Assembly (NCBI GenBank): GCA_030549335.1
Contig: CM060183.1
Span: 33,788,768-33,852,767 of the forward strand
Direction: 5' to 3'
Source: Pontederia crassipes
Lineage: Eukaryota; Streptophyta; Magnoliopsida; Commelinales; Pontederiaceae
DNA length: 64,000 bases
Below the pieces are notes generated by a model, which was not told where the DNA came from, ran no database searches, and saw only the letters and a list, made by a program, of their open reading frames with translations. Numbering within the stretch: position 1 is the stretch's first letter; every line of letters begins with the position of its first letter. This document shows positions 12,547 to 34,555 of the stretch, piece by piece. The position numbers were made by a program, and so were the translations under genes.

Positions 12547-13689
12547 TTAGTTTATTTATAAAAGAAAGCTACCACTTGATACATACTGTAACAAAAAGAA
12601 ATCAACAATTTGTTATGAATTATATTACATAAGCATTGTATTGGTTTTGATTTGTATTAAAATTTAGGATTTTCGACAACATCCGCCTGTGACTCGAGTG
12701 GTTGAAGCGTGTCATGAATTGGTGGTTGGGTCTCCATGTCGAAACCGGCCGAGTCAAGCTGTGACGATATTATCATGTTGTGATCAATGGGTTCATCACT
12801 ATTTCCTCTATTCGAGGAATGCAATATGACGCATCGGAGCTCCATTTTTTTATTGCTCTTTTATTTTATGACGTTTGTCAGTTTTTTTATTTTTACTGGT
12901 ACAGCCCAAAATATGATTGACATAAAAGAGATCTAATCCATTTTTTTTATTCTTTTTAATCTTACCTTTAGTTCGGTTCTAATTTTCGTGGTATCACATG
13001 CGAAAAATACAAATTGCACTAAATTATGTCTTATGACTCTCCTTTCTTTTTCTTTTTCTTTTTCTTTTTTCATCTAAGGCGAAATGTCATCTTAAATAAT
13101 ATGACACTCTGCGTCAACGTGAAAAAGGGTTTTATATAAAGAACCCAACCAAGGGGGAAAAACATCATCTTAAATTAAAATGCATCTTTCAAGACTGTTT
13201 TAATAAAAAGCTTTATGATTTTAATAATAGTATCACAACAAGACTTCATCAAATCTAAAAAAAGTGTGTTCTTTTATCCCCATTTGACCTCAATTAGAAA
13301 AAAAAATATTACTGTTCAAGAACATGGAGATAAAATAGAGGGATTTCATTTTGAAATTTGCCTGATCACAAATTAATGTAGTGACTCACTTCTCCTTTTT
13401 TGTCATCATGAATAAGTCCTTGTTATTTACGGTTGAGGGGATAATTATTGTCCAGTCCTACTATTTTTCATGCGAAACATTGAACACTATTTATTTTTAT
13501 CATTTACTAAATTAAATGATAACAGTTTAATTATTTGAAATATTAATTTTGCTATTATCAAACAGAAACTTACACTTAAGACAAGTGTCCATGCCGGACT
13601 AAAAATTTATAATTAATTGCTGATAAATTTAAAAAGTACAAAAATGGTGTTTTTTATTTTCTAAAAAAATATTTATATGTATTATAAAT

Positions 13690-14215
13690 TAAAAATATTG
13701 AAAAGTTACTTCTACTAAAGTTTAACGATTAGAAGTTAATGGTATATATTAATTTTCAATTCTATCATTCTTCAAATATTTCTTTCTCAACTTATCTTAT
13801 TTTTTTTCATTTTTATTTTATCATCATTTAACTATATTTCTTTTTATATTAATGCTTAATTAATTACAAATTATTTATATGTTGACAATGAATAACAAAT
13901 TAATTTAATAGTTAATATTTTTATATGGTGTGTGCACTCTATACAATTGAATGTCATATAAATTGTTATATATTTTAAAAAATTTAATTGTAAGATTTTA
14001 TTTTATTTAATTGAAAATATAAATATAGAGCGAAATGACGTCATATGATCCATATAGCCGATCCCATCTAGTGGGATAAGACTTTATTGTTGTTGTTAAA
14101 AATATAAATAAATTATTTGTTGCATTATAATAAAATTTATATAATACTTGAATTAAATAATTTATCATATGTTCAATTATGTTATTTTATATTTATTAGT
14201 TAATTTTATTGTTAA
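13690..14215 (-). mobile_element. Inverted, diverged relative of the 11854 MITE
   Basis: Read on the minus strand, 14215-14100 resembles the left half of the 11854-12546 element (ATAAATTATTCAATTCAA-like, then ATATAAATTTTATTA). Bases near 13695 (ATTGAAAAGTTACTTCTACT) match the reverse complement of that element near 12410 (ATTGAAAAGCTACTTCTGCT). Clear ends were not found. An RTE tail has inserted into it at 14026. Confidence 0.45.
14026..14098 (+). mobile_element. 73-bp RTE-LINE/SINE tail
   Basis: It runs from AGAGCGAAATGACGTCATAT to GACTTTATTG(TTG)n and includes the last codons of the LINE ORF (same TGG-to-TGA change as the 4159 copy). AAAATATAAATA flanks it as a 12-bp direct repeat (14014-14025 and 14099-14110). 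It is nested in a MITE-like sequence. Confidence 0.78.
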
Positions 14216-14479
14216 ATTTATTAAATACTTATTTCTTAAAATTTCTAATCGTTAATATCTTTCGCCGTTAATTCAATCAAACCGCGAATAATAATAAAAA
14301 CTAAGCTCAGGATGAAATGACCAAGTTGCCCTTGCTGTTAACGCCATCCGGCTTTTGATCTGCTTGTCCTAATTTGTAATTTGAATCCCACTTCTCGCTT
14401 GCGTGTTTGCTTTCCTAAAACCCGCCTGCTGCTTTGTACTTGTTGCCTCTTCCACTCCCAAATAGGAACCCAACAATAG

Positions 14480-21406
<6,927 letters not shown>

Positions 21407-23113
21407 GTAATGGAAACCAATGACTATTTCCTCTTTTGAGGCAAGCTTTCCATTCCATGTTAACATTCGGTTTAGATTATTAATTTATCAAAAACTTAAG
21501 ATTTTATGGAATTTAATTTCTGCTTCATTGATATTTCAATTTAAATCAATCATTGAATGACTTTGATTCTTAAAGAAAATGGGTAACCACTAACTGGGAT
21601 TGTACAAAGGCTAAGGTCTCAATGTCTCAGCTTAGTTGCCAGGGCATCAACATTCCTTTGATAAAAGGTCTCAATGTTCTGGGTTCATGTTCTATGTGAT
21701 GTATGGTGAGTATTCAGTTAAGTAGCAATTCTGTCTCATGGAGGACAAATTAGGATTAAATAAAGAAACATGGATAAGCTCACCACTTAAAATGCATAGC
21801 AATGTGCAATGTCGTCAGATGGAAATATGTCATATGAGGACTGCATTTTCTTAGCGAATAAGAGATTATTATGAAATTTGCATTCTCCAACCATAATTAT
21901 AATTTTGTTCCAAGAAAGTGTGCACATGAATTTAAGTTTGGAATGCAGTAAATGGTGGTCAGGAAATATCAAAGTGAAAATTTCATTTGTGTTACATATG
22001 TCAAGAAAAAAAAGAAAAAAAGAAAAAAATTCTTTCCTGTACTATGCATGTTTTCTTTCTTAATCAACTTGCTTAGCATTGCAGGGACGAAACTGTACAA
22101 AAAGTTGAACTTTCCTTGAAGTGGGTGACCATTGCAGAAGCATGTTCTTATTGTTTATAGTAGAACCATTATGTTAACTGTTGGAAGTCCTAGATCATTT
22201 CAATCCAGAATTACATTTTAAAATCAAACTTCGAGCCCAGGAAAAAAAATCTCTGGTGCTGGAAAGTAAGACCGGACTTAAATGTTTGTATACTTGGATG
22301 AAAGATCAACTGGGACTGTTCATGGAAAATACCGAGGTGTAGGAAGATGACTTGTTGCATGTTTGCATTTGTGTTTATTTCTATAGGATCTTGACTCTTT
22401 TGGGAGTAAGACTCCAAGCAATACTTTTCAATTGTCTTGGCACTCAAACCTTGTCATGCTTGCTGTTGTTGTCGTGAAAGATGTGTGCTTTGTTATATAT
22501 CCCATTCTTTTCATCGACATTTGTTTTTCACCAAGTCGAATTGGTTTATTTATTTTTGATAATCCAGAAGCATATCGTTTCTATTTAGTACACCAGAATT
22601 GTCTAAGCAACTATAATGTGGTCTATGATCTGATTATTCATCTTTACAGATATTATATTTCACTCCATGTTTGATTAAGGATTAATCATATATTGGGAAT
22701 ACAGATTGGTAGTTTACACTTTATGCCCCATTTGGATGTTTCAATCCTTGTTTCAGGAATAGGGTCTCAATGTTATCATTTTATTTATATTTCTTTACAT
22801 CTTTTTTTGTTTGGAAGAGATGAGAACATCTTTTTATTTTTTCTTATAAAGTGTTTGGATATAAAAAATGGTAACCTAGAACATGCAGTATGTTGTTCCA
22901 CCTCCTCCTCAGAACATTTTGTTCTCGTGTTCACTCCTAATCCATGGACAAAATGTTGTGGATCCTACGTGATTAAATTTAAAGGTTGTTTGATCGCTAA
23001 CTTCAGTTATGCACCTTATTTTTCTCTCAAATATTCTCGTACCAAACACTCAGATCTCTATATTTTGGTTGGAAGCTTGGTGTCCTCAAATTCGAATATG
23101 AGATTTCATCACT

Positions 23114-24036
23114 ATTAAGGTCAACTTTTTTGTTTTTTTGATTAAGTGTCGTTGATCACCTTCCAATTTGATTAATTTGATGTCGTTTCACAGTACATTT
23201 GACTACAAGAGATGTCCTCAGATGTGTTCTTAAAAACGAACACACAAATCAAGTAAGGCCTTGTCATGTCGTACGCACCATGTCTTCATCAGTTTTACGA
23301 CTGCCCTGATATTTATCTTCGTTCATGGAAAACGATCGAATTTTATTAAAATAATATTATTTATAATAATTATAAATATATAAGTTATATGAATATTATA
23401 GTAATAACTTATTAATAATATTGAAAAATAATATAGCATAATTTTTATTTATTAAAAGTTTTAATAATGATAAATAATAATGATTAGTATATAAATATAA
23501 ATAAATTATTATTAATTTAGTATCTATTATTTAATGATGATAAATGCTATATTAATAAATTTTATTCAAAATTATTAAGGTCAACTTTTTTGTTTTTTTG
23601 ATTAAGTGTCGTTGATCACCTTCCAATTTGATTAATTTGATGTCGTTTCACAGTACATTTGACTACGAGAGATGTCCTCAGATGTGTTCTTAAAAACGAA
23701 CACACAAATCAAGTAAGGCCTTGTAATGTCGTACGCACCATGTCTTCATCAGTTTTACGACTGCCCTGATATTTATCTTCGTTCATGGAAAACGATCGAA
23801 TTTTATTAAAATAATATTATTTATAATAATTATAAATGTGTAAGTTATATGAATATTATAGTAATAACTTATTAATAATATTAAAAAATAATATAGCATA
23901 ATTTTTATTTATTAAAAGTTTTAATAATGATAAATAATAATGATTAGCATATAAATATAAATAAATTATTATTAATTTAGTATCTATTATTTAATGATGA
24001 TAAATGCTATATCAATAATTTTTATCCAAAATTATT
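23114..24036. repeat. 460-bp tandem duplication
   Basis: Two head-to-tail units start at ATTAAGGTCAACTTTTTTGT (23114 and 23574). They share the GTCGTTGATCACCTTCCAAT block, the ACGACTGCCCTGATATTTAT block and the AT-rich second half. Only a few substitutions differ (for example ACAAGAG/ACGAGAG), so the copies are nearly identical. No coding content. Confidence 0.9.
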
Positions 24037-26391
24037 CTCTTTTTTTTTTCTTTAACACTTTTTTTTTTATTTTCTTTATTTACGTCATTTGATAATTTTC
24101 CATTTTAGTGTTATTTAATTTTAAATACTTACTTTTTATTTTAATTCTTATATAATTTTATATATATCATATTTCCTCCTCTTTAATTTTCTTTTTTTTT
24201 CCTTTTTTTATTTTTATCATTTTTTAATTTATTTTTTAAAATTTGAATTGAACCGAATTGAATTGGTTCAATTGAATTTTTTTTTATTTAATGCTAAAAT
24301 CAATTTTGACATGTAACCAAATCAAATCATCGACTGATACTCAGTTAAACCCACAAATCCGATCTAATTTGATAACATTGTGTTTAATTTTGATAACATA
24401 GAAATGATCATGCTTCTTATCCTCCTCCCGGACAAGTGTTTTCTTTTCTATTTTCCTTGTTTTCTTTTGAATATTCCAAATTTATCGGAGTCGGACGTGG
24501 ACGACCATCATTCTCTATCACAAGCCCACGTGGTGGATGTTAAATGGGATTTTGGCCTTTTGAGAGGGAACTTTCTTTTGATTGATTCGACTAATTAACA
24601 TTAATAATTGCCTCAATAAAAATATAAAATCAATCTTTATTTCAAATTCTATTAGTTGACAACACAAAAATCTGCATTCATTGTATTATGATATGATATT
24701 TTCTTCAAAATTTTCTCTCTTTTTTTCTCGTTATGTTTCCTTCCTTCCAATGCGATCATTTAAGTTTGGGAAATAATGGAGAAAAAAAAACTTGACGTCA
24801 ATACATTCTTTTAGATTTTTTTTTATTATTTTTTCAAATATTAAGAGCATAAATATAATGATAAATATATTTATAATAACGTAAATTTATCGATAAAAAT
24901 GCTATCTTATTAATAATACATTGTGCCTCTAGCGATGTAAAAATAAAAAAAAACATTTAAAAACCTAAAAAACCGATCCCATTCTGCATAACACTTTTAG
25001 ATATTTTTTATATTGAAAATTTTAGGAGGTTTTAAATTTAAGAAAACCACCCAAAGATCGAGCTCAATGGAAACCTACGTAACTAAAAAAAATTATATAA
25101 AAAAATATGCATTAGTATCATCTTTAAAAACGTGTAAATTACTCAATTAACATAATATTTATTCTATTATATATAGAAGAATTAGTATAAGTCATAAATA
25201 GCACTATTACGATATATTGTACGTGAATGACGTTAATTTATGAAATAAAACACATCTCGATATTATTTTATAAATATAAAATGTATAAGATCTAGGGCTC
25301 TGAAAAAATATTAAAAAATGATAATTTTTTTAAATTTTAAAAATACAATCCAAAAAATAGGATGATTTTTCCAATAAAAAAAATCACCTGACGTACCACT
25401 TTCACCCCTACATTATGCCCGTCAACTTGGTCCTTAAGCTAGAGATCCATGTTATTGATTATAATTAACTAAATGAAAATAAAAAAAAAGTTATTTTACA
25501 TCTTCGGGTAGAAAAAAAATTAACGTGCAGTGAGGAGTTATATGATTTCTGTCTGTCTTATACAAAATGGGCTCAGGTTATTATAATGTTAAAGTAGATA
25601 TAAAAATTAGGAAGGCATCCATAATATATAAAAATTAGTAGATATAAAAATTAGGAAGGTGTGCCAAATTTGATCAAGGTTGCGGGTGTTAATTTACATA
25701 TATGTTGATAATTTGTTAATTTATCGCTTATTTTTCGCCCAAAATATACAGTTAGAACCCTAAAAATAAAAAATCCAAGGCATAATATGCTGAAACATAA
25801 TTCTATGCTTGGGAAATCTATCCATCTTTCAAATTTGTTTGAATAGAGAGCTTCATAGATATGAATTAAGTTTAGTTGGAACAGGAGAACCAAAATCTTT
25901 TTTTAATATTAATTAGAAAATAAGTAAGATTAAATTATTAATGATTATAAGCGCATCAAGTAACGTAAAAATAAAACTCGTCAAATTGATAATTTTTTTA
26001 GATTAAAAATAATTATACCAATTCCATCTTTTATTTTTTTTTCCGTAGATCAAATTAGAAGTAAATAAAAAAAAACATTTAATTCAAACCAATCCACAAG
26101 AGGGCCAACACGCGTGAAAAACGTGGTGCATACCTTTGAAATTAACGAGGGGACGCGCAAAAATTTAGAAACGCCAAGAAGACCCCACCACTGTCCCCAA
26201 AAAATGTCTAAATCTAAATCTCCTCCAATTAATTCCTCAAATAATTATTATTAATAATAATTATAATTATTATTATCACTATAAATTATAATAATTTCCA
26301 GCTCAATTGAAAGGTACGAAAGACGACGACGAAAGAGCAAGCCGCCGGAGGGCCCTTCCCGTAACCCGACATCGCCACCCACAAAAACCCA

Positions 26392-26393
<2 letters not shown>

Positions 26394-26472
<79 letters not shown>
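26394..26472. repeat. (CT)n microsatellite
   Basis: About 39 uninterrupted CT units lie about 320 bp beyond the WRKY stop codon. Two copies of GATATAAAAAATTGCTTTTC follow directly (near 26477-26530). Frames through it yield only RE or LS dipeptide repeats. Confidence 0.95.
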
Positions 26473-26475
<3 letters not shown>

Positions 26476-26660
26476 TGATATAAAAAATTGCTTTTCGCAA
26501 TTTCTCCTGATATAAAAAATTGCTTTTCGCAAACGCAAATGGCAAAAGAAAGCAAAACTATTTTATTGGATGCGTTGTCGTCGTCGATGACAAAGATGAG
26601 TTTAGCGATAATAAATTAAATTAAAGAAAGCAAAAAATAAACTCCGCAACAGAAAGCAGA

Positions 26661-26685
26661 ATATATATATATATATATATATATA
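26661..26685. repeat. (AT)n microsatellite
   Basis: About 12 AT units lie just beyond the WRKY stop, probably within its 3' UTR. Confidence 0.9.
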
Positions 26686-26788
26686 CGTCAGCGAGCGAAA
26701 CAAAGAAAATGATTAGCCCAATCGTACGCCGCACGACACTCCCGCTCGATCCAATCAAACGGCCACCCGTTCCGCACGCCGAGACCGC

Positions 26789-27926
26789 TCACCCGTTGCC
26801 GGTGGTCCCCATCCACGCCGACGCCGACGCCGCCCCTCGCCGGAACACCACGGAGTACTCCGGCAGCTCCCCCAGCCCGTCGAACATCGCGTCGTCCTCG
26901 CAGCCGCCGCCCGCGGACGTGCTTTCCTCCCTCTCCTCCGGAGGGAACCCCGTGGTCGCCGTCGCGGTGGGTCCGCCGAAGAAGACCGAGCCGTAGAGCA
27001 GCTCGTCGGAGCCGCCGGGGGAGGTCGAGGCTGGCGAGCCCACGTCGCGGAACCAATTGAACCCGCTGTCGGGCATCAACAGGGAGGATTCCTCGTCGCC
27101 GATGAGATCCGAGAACTTCTCGTCACGGTCGGCGGATTCAGGAGGGCTGGACTCCGTCGTCAGCGTGTGCTGCTGGTGTTGCTCCTCTTGCTGCTGTACT
27201 ATAGCCGGCAGAGGAGTCTGCTCCTCGTCGGGCGCCGGCTCCGGTGCTGCCGCAGGTGATTTATGATGGTGATGGTTCTTGGAGATCGGCCAGGCGTGGT
27301 TATGGTCGGCGGAGTAGGTGACGACGATCATGGAAGGATCCACGCGGCTGCGCTCCACCTGCTTCCTAGCCGGGCATCCTTTGGAGCTGCTGCACCTGTA
27401 GTAACCCCTGCGCGCCAATTCCCGACAGGTCTAATTAGAGGTCCAATTCCGGTACATATACATGTATGGATGACCAAAATGATGCTTTACCTTGGATAAG
27501 GTGACCCCTTGATCGGCTTCTGGCCATACTTCCTCCACGCCCACGAGTCCGAAGGCGGAGCTCCCTCGCCGGCGCCGCCCTTCGTCTCGGAGATCGGTAC
27601 CGTCACCACTCGCTTCTGAACCGGCCGGCGACTGTTCAACATCCATAGAAGAAGGATCAATTAAGGATAATACATGCATGAGAAAGTGACAAGCCGCCGC
27701 AGGGGGTGGGCGGGGAGAGCGAGCAGGAAGTATGCAGCAGAGACGTCGCCGCCCACCTTCGCTTGGCCGAGGGCGAGGAGGCGGAGGAGTCTGCGGCTGC
27801 CTGGTAACGCTGTCTGGGCTTCGTGCCAGTCCCGCCGCTGGATCCGCTGGAAGGAGGGCTCGGCGCGAACCCGAGCTCCTCAGGTTCGCACGAATCAAGC
27901 TCGCTGCTACAGTGGTGGCCGTCCAT
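26789..27926 (-). CDS. WRKY transcription factor, group IIe (WRKY65/69-like), three exons
   Basis: Minus-strand exons 27926-27757, 27631-27491 and 27407-26789 give 309 residues with consistent phases. WRKYGQK lies at residues 89-95 and the zinc site is C109-x5-C115-x23-H139-x-H141, the C2H2 spacing of group II. The run [16 protein letters not shown] before the domain and [14 protein letters not shown] match the WRKY65/69 branch of group IIe. The intron interrupting the domain after PYPR is the conserved R-type WRKY intron. The N-terminus ([12 protein letters not shown]) is acidic and serine-rich. The C-terminal half is Pro/Gln/Glu-rich with an acidic stretch near the end, a plausible activation region. 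The protein should bind W-box DNA (TTGAC) in the nucleus. GC content is very high in exon 3. No close neighbour suggests its pathway. Confidence 0.93.
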
Positions 27927-30900
27927 GAATCACCAGAGAGCTACAGATGCCTAATTGTGGCCGTACTTGTCCTCAACAGCGCTAGATTTGTGGACGTACT
28001 TTACTTAAACAGTCCGAGCCCTCACTTTTTGCTCCACCAGTACATGAAAAAAGCTCCTGCACACGGCATAACGGAAAGGAAGAGATCTCCTCTTCCTCCT
28101 CCCCCTTTTTTTTTTTTTTGCCACAAGAAGAGATGAGAAGGTTAAAAGAAGAATGGAAAGGAGCAGAAAGGTTGGTGGCAGTGGCCGGCAGGCATGAAAG
28201 CTTTTGCTCGGTGCTGTGATGGCCGGTAATGGCGATGTGGGAGAGGGTACTGATCAAATGGCGACAGATGTGGCAGTTCGAGTAGTCATGCAGTACATGA
28301 CATGGCCGTGCGTTAAATAAAATACCAGTGGGAGGCGTATAAGAAATATACTTCGAGGCCTGTCGTTTCTTTGGAGTTTTTATATACCATCGAGGGCGGC
28401 TCTGCTCTTGTACATGGCTGAGGAAGGTGGGGGCGATGGACGTCGACTAAAGTATTAAGTATTCATGGCAGGACAGCAACACCTCCTCCACCCTGCACAA
28501 ATTTTCCACCTCAACGTTTTGATGGGGAGCCAAACCACGATTTGATTATTACTTTACCTCGTTGTCAGCATGATGTGAGATGAGATGTGATCCTCCCCTT
28601 TGTGCTGTGCATGAATTAAGCTCTGGTTAATTATATAATTTAATGTAACCCTGGTTACAGCTTTAACACCAGGCATGTGAGTGGTTGCAAGTGAACTTTT
28701 TTAACATGACCCCCCAAAAAATAATAGTATTGGTAGATTCGGATAAAGTGGTGACCCATTGAATCCAAGTTGCATCTTCTATCTCGTGCTCCAATGGTAT
28801 ATAGAGGTGACAGCAATGGCAAAGTGTATTAGATTAAGCTGAAACAAGTGTAGTTTTTTGTGTTAATTATCTTTTGTGTTTCAGTTTTGTTTACTTCTCT
28901 CTGTATAAACGTTATTTAGCTCATCAGATTGCCTGAGATACTGTATATACAGTGGTAGCGACAGTAATATATATGCTTGTTAAGATGCTTTAATTATTTA
29001 CCATGTTACGCATGCATCTAATCAAATCCAAATCTGCTGAAATTAACAACCAGTTCATGCTCCGCGTTCTACGTTTTGATCAGGAGCAGCTAGCCAATCA
29101 CTCAGTTATGTGGATTATCCTATTCATATGTCCACATTGGGAGCAGTCATGGAGTTAATGACATCAACAACTTGCAGTCTCTCTCTCTCTCTCTGTCTTT
29201 CTCTCTCCTGTTTCATATTTTTTAGTACGACTCCATTAATTGACTTGCTCTTCATGCCAGTGGGGGGCATCTTTGATTCTTTTTATATATCTATGCATTT
29301 GGTCAAACTCTTGAACCATACATATTATACACTGTGGATAGCATCTTCCTGTTATATATGCAAATGCTGCAGCCCTCGCCAGTGTATATATACAATTCAC
29401 ATGTGAGTAGCCAAACGTGGTGACGGAAGGGTGCACGCGATGTGGAGATCTTGTTTGTGCGTGTAGGTGGGGGGTTATAACCTCGTATTTGGCTTTCCCT
29501 GTCTCGTGATACAAGTCTACCGTAGCAAATTGGCTGAAGGATACAATTCTGTCACAACTCTTTAATTTTCCCTTCTCCTTCAGCATGGAAGAATGATATA
29601 ATGATTAATGAATAAACTCGTCCCTGGTACCAGTGACGTCCTTGGCACACAGATAAAAGTTGCTTCCGGAAAGAACAAAAAAAACAGTTCAAACTGCTCC
29701 AGATCCCAGAAGTAACATAGATTTCAGTTCATACGTACTGACGCCTGAATCCTGCAGAAGAAAAAGGAAGCTGTCGCTTATCAGTCGACGTTGAGAATTA
29801 TTGTCCGCAGATCGACGTGATACCTTGTGATACATGATACATCACCACCCTTTAGAACAAGTAGGATTGATTTTTTTCTCTCAGCAATTCCGTGGTCGTG
29901 ATCAGCTTCTCCACATTTGTTTAAGCCCACTGTAGCAGTTAAATGCAATTGACTTTGATTTTTTTTCCTGCCGTCGTCGTTTTCATGACATTATTCCCAA
30001 GTTTCAGACCTTAATTAAAAGCTACGTTCAAACTCACAAGTGATGATCGTGATCATTTTTTGCTTTGCAAAAGGGATAATCATCTCTTATCTTTTGTCTC
30101 TTTTTTTTTTTAAAATGAGATGGATCGACAAGAAATCTATCTTGACTGAGTTCAATGACGGGCTTCAAACAAAATTTATCAACTCACGAATTATTTTTAT
30201 TGGGTTACCATAAAGAACGAAAAAGTAAAGACATGTGAAGATCATATGTGCGAAGATTAATCAGTCTAACCTTATGATTGTTTAAATCTGAACCTTACTT
30301 TTTTAAAAGAAGTAAGTGTACAAAGTATTCATAGGATGCATCTTATTAGATGTGTCTTTGAGAGCATTTACATCATCAATCTATCAATACCATGCATTCT
30401 TCTGTGCGAGTAGATCTTGCTAGCAACTTGGGGTCCACGTCTTGGTCATGCTTATAATAATTTGGATGTTGTGTTATACTTTCTGTTTCATACTTTTATG
30501 GTACATGGATAAAACCCCATACTTGTTTTCGAATGATTTTCTCGTTTTTCCCCTAAAAATATTTCTAGGACCATTTTGATCAGCTTTATTGTAGTTCTTC
30601 AACTTGGCTTATATTTCATTTTGATCTGAAATCTTTATTTCATAACAAATTTTATCCTTCAACGTACAAATGACAAAGAAAATGATTCATGTGATGGATA
30701 AGCGTACATAAAACAAATCATCCCGGTGACATCTGCATGACTTTCAACTCAAATGATTTGTTATTTTTAGATATAAAATGTATTAATATATAATATTTAC
30801 TAATAAAAAAAGATTTAATGGGCGTTAATGGGGTTGCATCCAACGGAGGGTAGATTAGGGGAGAGTGTCCATCCCATTTTAATGAGGTGGACGTTTATCA

Positions 30901-30964
30901 AACCCATAAAAAATGACATGCACTTTTTTTTTTATTTTTTCATCTTACATAATATTATATATAT
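27927..30964. other. WRKY upstream region and intergenic DNA, no supported gene
   Basis: The part nearest 27927 is the WRKY promoter and leader, including a CCTCCTCCCCC(T)n pyrimidine tract at about 28090-28120. Beyond about 28500 the DNA is ordinary low-GC intergenic sequence with a short CT run near 29180. No coding region, tRNA or microRNA was recognised. Confidence 0.45.
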
Positions 30965-33196
30965 TGTAACGCCTAGAACCTTTAAAGAAAAAAGAAGAGA
31001 AAGATTAAAATTAAATTATAGGAAAAGGTATTAAATCTGATAAACTAAATCAAATCTTTTAAATTAAACTCATATTTGATTTCTTTTACCCTACAAATAT
31101 ATGGGCCAATCAAACTCCTTGGGAATCCCATGTTTTTGTATGCCGCCCCTGCCTCCCTATCTCATGTCTCCCTGTCTCACGTTTCCCTCTCGTGTTAGTA
31201 TCTTTTTGTCTCCCTAAGCCTTGACGATCGTGAATTGTAGGACACGTGTGAACCGAGGATGATCGCAGGAAGAAGAACTTGACAGGTTTCATCTGAAATT
31301 TGTAAAGTATGTATGTTAAACATGTTAGTAAGATTATGATTTTTGACTCGAAGCATGATGATGATTTGGGGCTACCTTACTCACAATCCATTATGTATAT
31401 ACGATGACTTATGATGTTGATGAACTTTGGTGAAATGGCCAAAAAAACGCAGTGCACACTGCATAATTTTTCAAATACCGGAATCCGACCTAGATTTTAT
31501 GTAATCCGGTGTGGGCCTACCAAAATTGGATCGAGTTCTCTTGAACTCAGCTTGGATCCTCCATGGTCGACCTCTGCAAGGTTTGCAACTCGATGACTCA
31601 GACCAAATTTTCGATACCCCGACCCAAGCACCATGAGTAAGAAGATCATGTCGGCGCTCCACACATTGTAAGTAGGGTTTCAATCTAGGCACCAGTGAGA
31701 AAGGTATCCCATCGAGGGCTCCTCGCCCGACCTTTGAATATAGTGGCCCGATACCAATCTGGCCCGAGTATATCCCCAACCTAGCATGGTGCCCATGTAT
31801 TTTTTTAATATGATGATTTTTGAACTCGGCAACCTTGATTTTTGTCATTAATCTTTATTTATGTTATGACAATAACTACTATAATTATGAAACCTTGATT
31901 ACTCTCCATAATCGTATCTTATGGCCCCTTATTTAAGTCACATACGGTTATAAGAGTGGTGTCCAATACGATTCCTGATCATTGCGATCTCATGGTCTTA
32001 CGACTTCTTGATTTAAAGTCCTCTATGAATATCATGATGATGTCCAATGATCCTCAATGATTTATGATTCTATGATCTAATGTTTCTCCTTACGTGGTTT
32101 GATATGTTTATGTCTTTGATTAGATTGATCATGCTCTTCTAATCCTTGATTTAAAGTCTTCCATGATCCTAAAGATGATGTCCCATAATGATCTTTGATG
32201 ACTTATTATCCTATGATATTTCTTATTATGAACCTATCATGATTTATGAGATCATAAAAAGATTAATAAAAGCTTACAAGATAAAAGGCGAAAAATGTAC
32301 TGAAGAGTTCTTATGATGGTGAACTCGTGATGACCAATTGGGAGTGAGTTCACTCCTCCCACACTTTATTTTATTGAAATTGAAACATAATCCCTCATGA
32401 GTTAAAAGATACCCTACGAGTTGAAAGATACTCACAATAAGTAAAAAAATGAAATAATAAGATGATCATGATGATGATGATTGACATTTGTCATTTTATG
32501 ATTATGATCTCTTTTGTTCCTTTCTAATCTTATATTAATACGATTTAACAAAGATGATTCACTCCATCATTATTTACTTATACTCTTATAATGATTTTGG
32601 TCATTGACATAATGAAGGCCTCACGATGATTAATAATACTCATAATTTTATGATGATTTATGTTGATCATATGTCATCTTAATCTATTAATCTTTTATGA
32701 TCATTTTCTTTGTTATTGTATGATGATATATTAGGATGCCAGTTATCATAATCTTTATGATTTTTTTTATTTACATACTAAGTTACAAAATTCATTGTGA
32801 GGTTTTATCTTCCCTGCATCTTCATATGTGCAGACCTAGCTCTTAACGATGAAGAGAGCCAACGATGACGTATTAAGTTAGTAGTAGCAGTACATAAATA
32901 TCTTGAGTCATTTTATTTATGCCTTAGTTATCTTTTTAGGATTATTAGAATGATGTATTAGATGATCCACTCATCGCTTATATGTTGATTTTTCTGTTAG
33001 TCTTTTCGCACATTATGGTGATATTATTTTTCTTTATGGTTTATTTATAATGTTCACTCTTCTGCATTTGATTCTATTATAGGTTGACTAGTTAAAGTCT
33101 TCTTTCTGATTAATATGTTGTCTAAGTATGTATGGATCATAATGTTCTCGAGAGGTATTCTGCCACGTGGCAAGTTACATTTTTGGGGGAATTACA
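30965..33196. mobile_element. Probable 2.2-kb solo LTR (Ty3/gypsy type)
   Basis: It begins TGTAACGCCTAG, a start common in plant Ty3/gypsy LTRs, and ends GGGGGAATTACA, giving TG...CA ends. The 5-bp TATAT lies on both sides (30960-30964 and 33197-33201). There is no internal coding region and no second LTR. The interior is non-coding with many ATGATGATG/TGATCAT stretches and a GC-richer patch at 31480-31800. The flanking duplication is low-complexity, so it is weak evidence, and an earlier CA end at 33179 is possible. Confidence 0.5.

Positions 33197-34555
<1,359 letters not shown>

Larger units (their letters stand above)
21407..26788. other. AT-rich intergenic region, no supported gene
   Basis: The first several hundred bases are the Rab 3' UTR. 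The remainder is AT-rich and has only short spurious ORFs. It holds the 460-bp tandem duplication at 23114-24036 and, from 24240 to 26280, mostly A/T runs. The last 400 bp contain CT and AT microsatellites downstream of the WRKY gene. Confidence 0.5.

Noticed and set aside
12657-12845. 62-codon minus-strand ORF with reasonable composition
   Set aside because: No recognisable domain, no promoter context and isolated in AT-rich DNA; perhaps a retroelement scrap.
26251-26555. Long ORFs of RE repeats on the minus strand
   Set aside because: They are translations of the (CT)n microsatellite.
31471-31848. 125-codon minus-strand ORF
   Set aside because: Lies inside the putative solo LTR, has no ATG context or domain and is probably chance in a GC-richer patch.
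30965-33179. Solo LTR ending at CAAGTTACA (33179)
   Set aside because: The following bases TTTTT do not match the left flank TATAT; the end at 33196 does.
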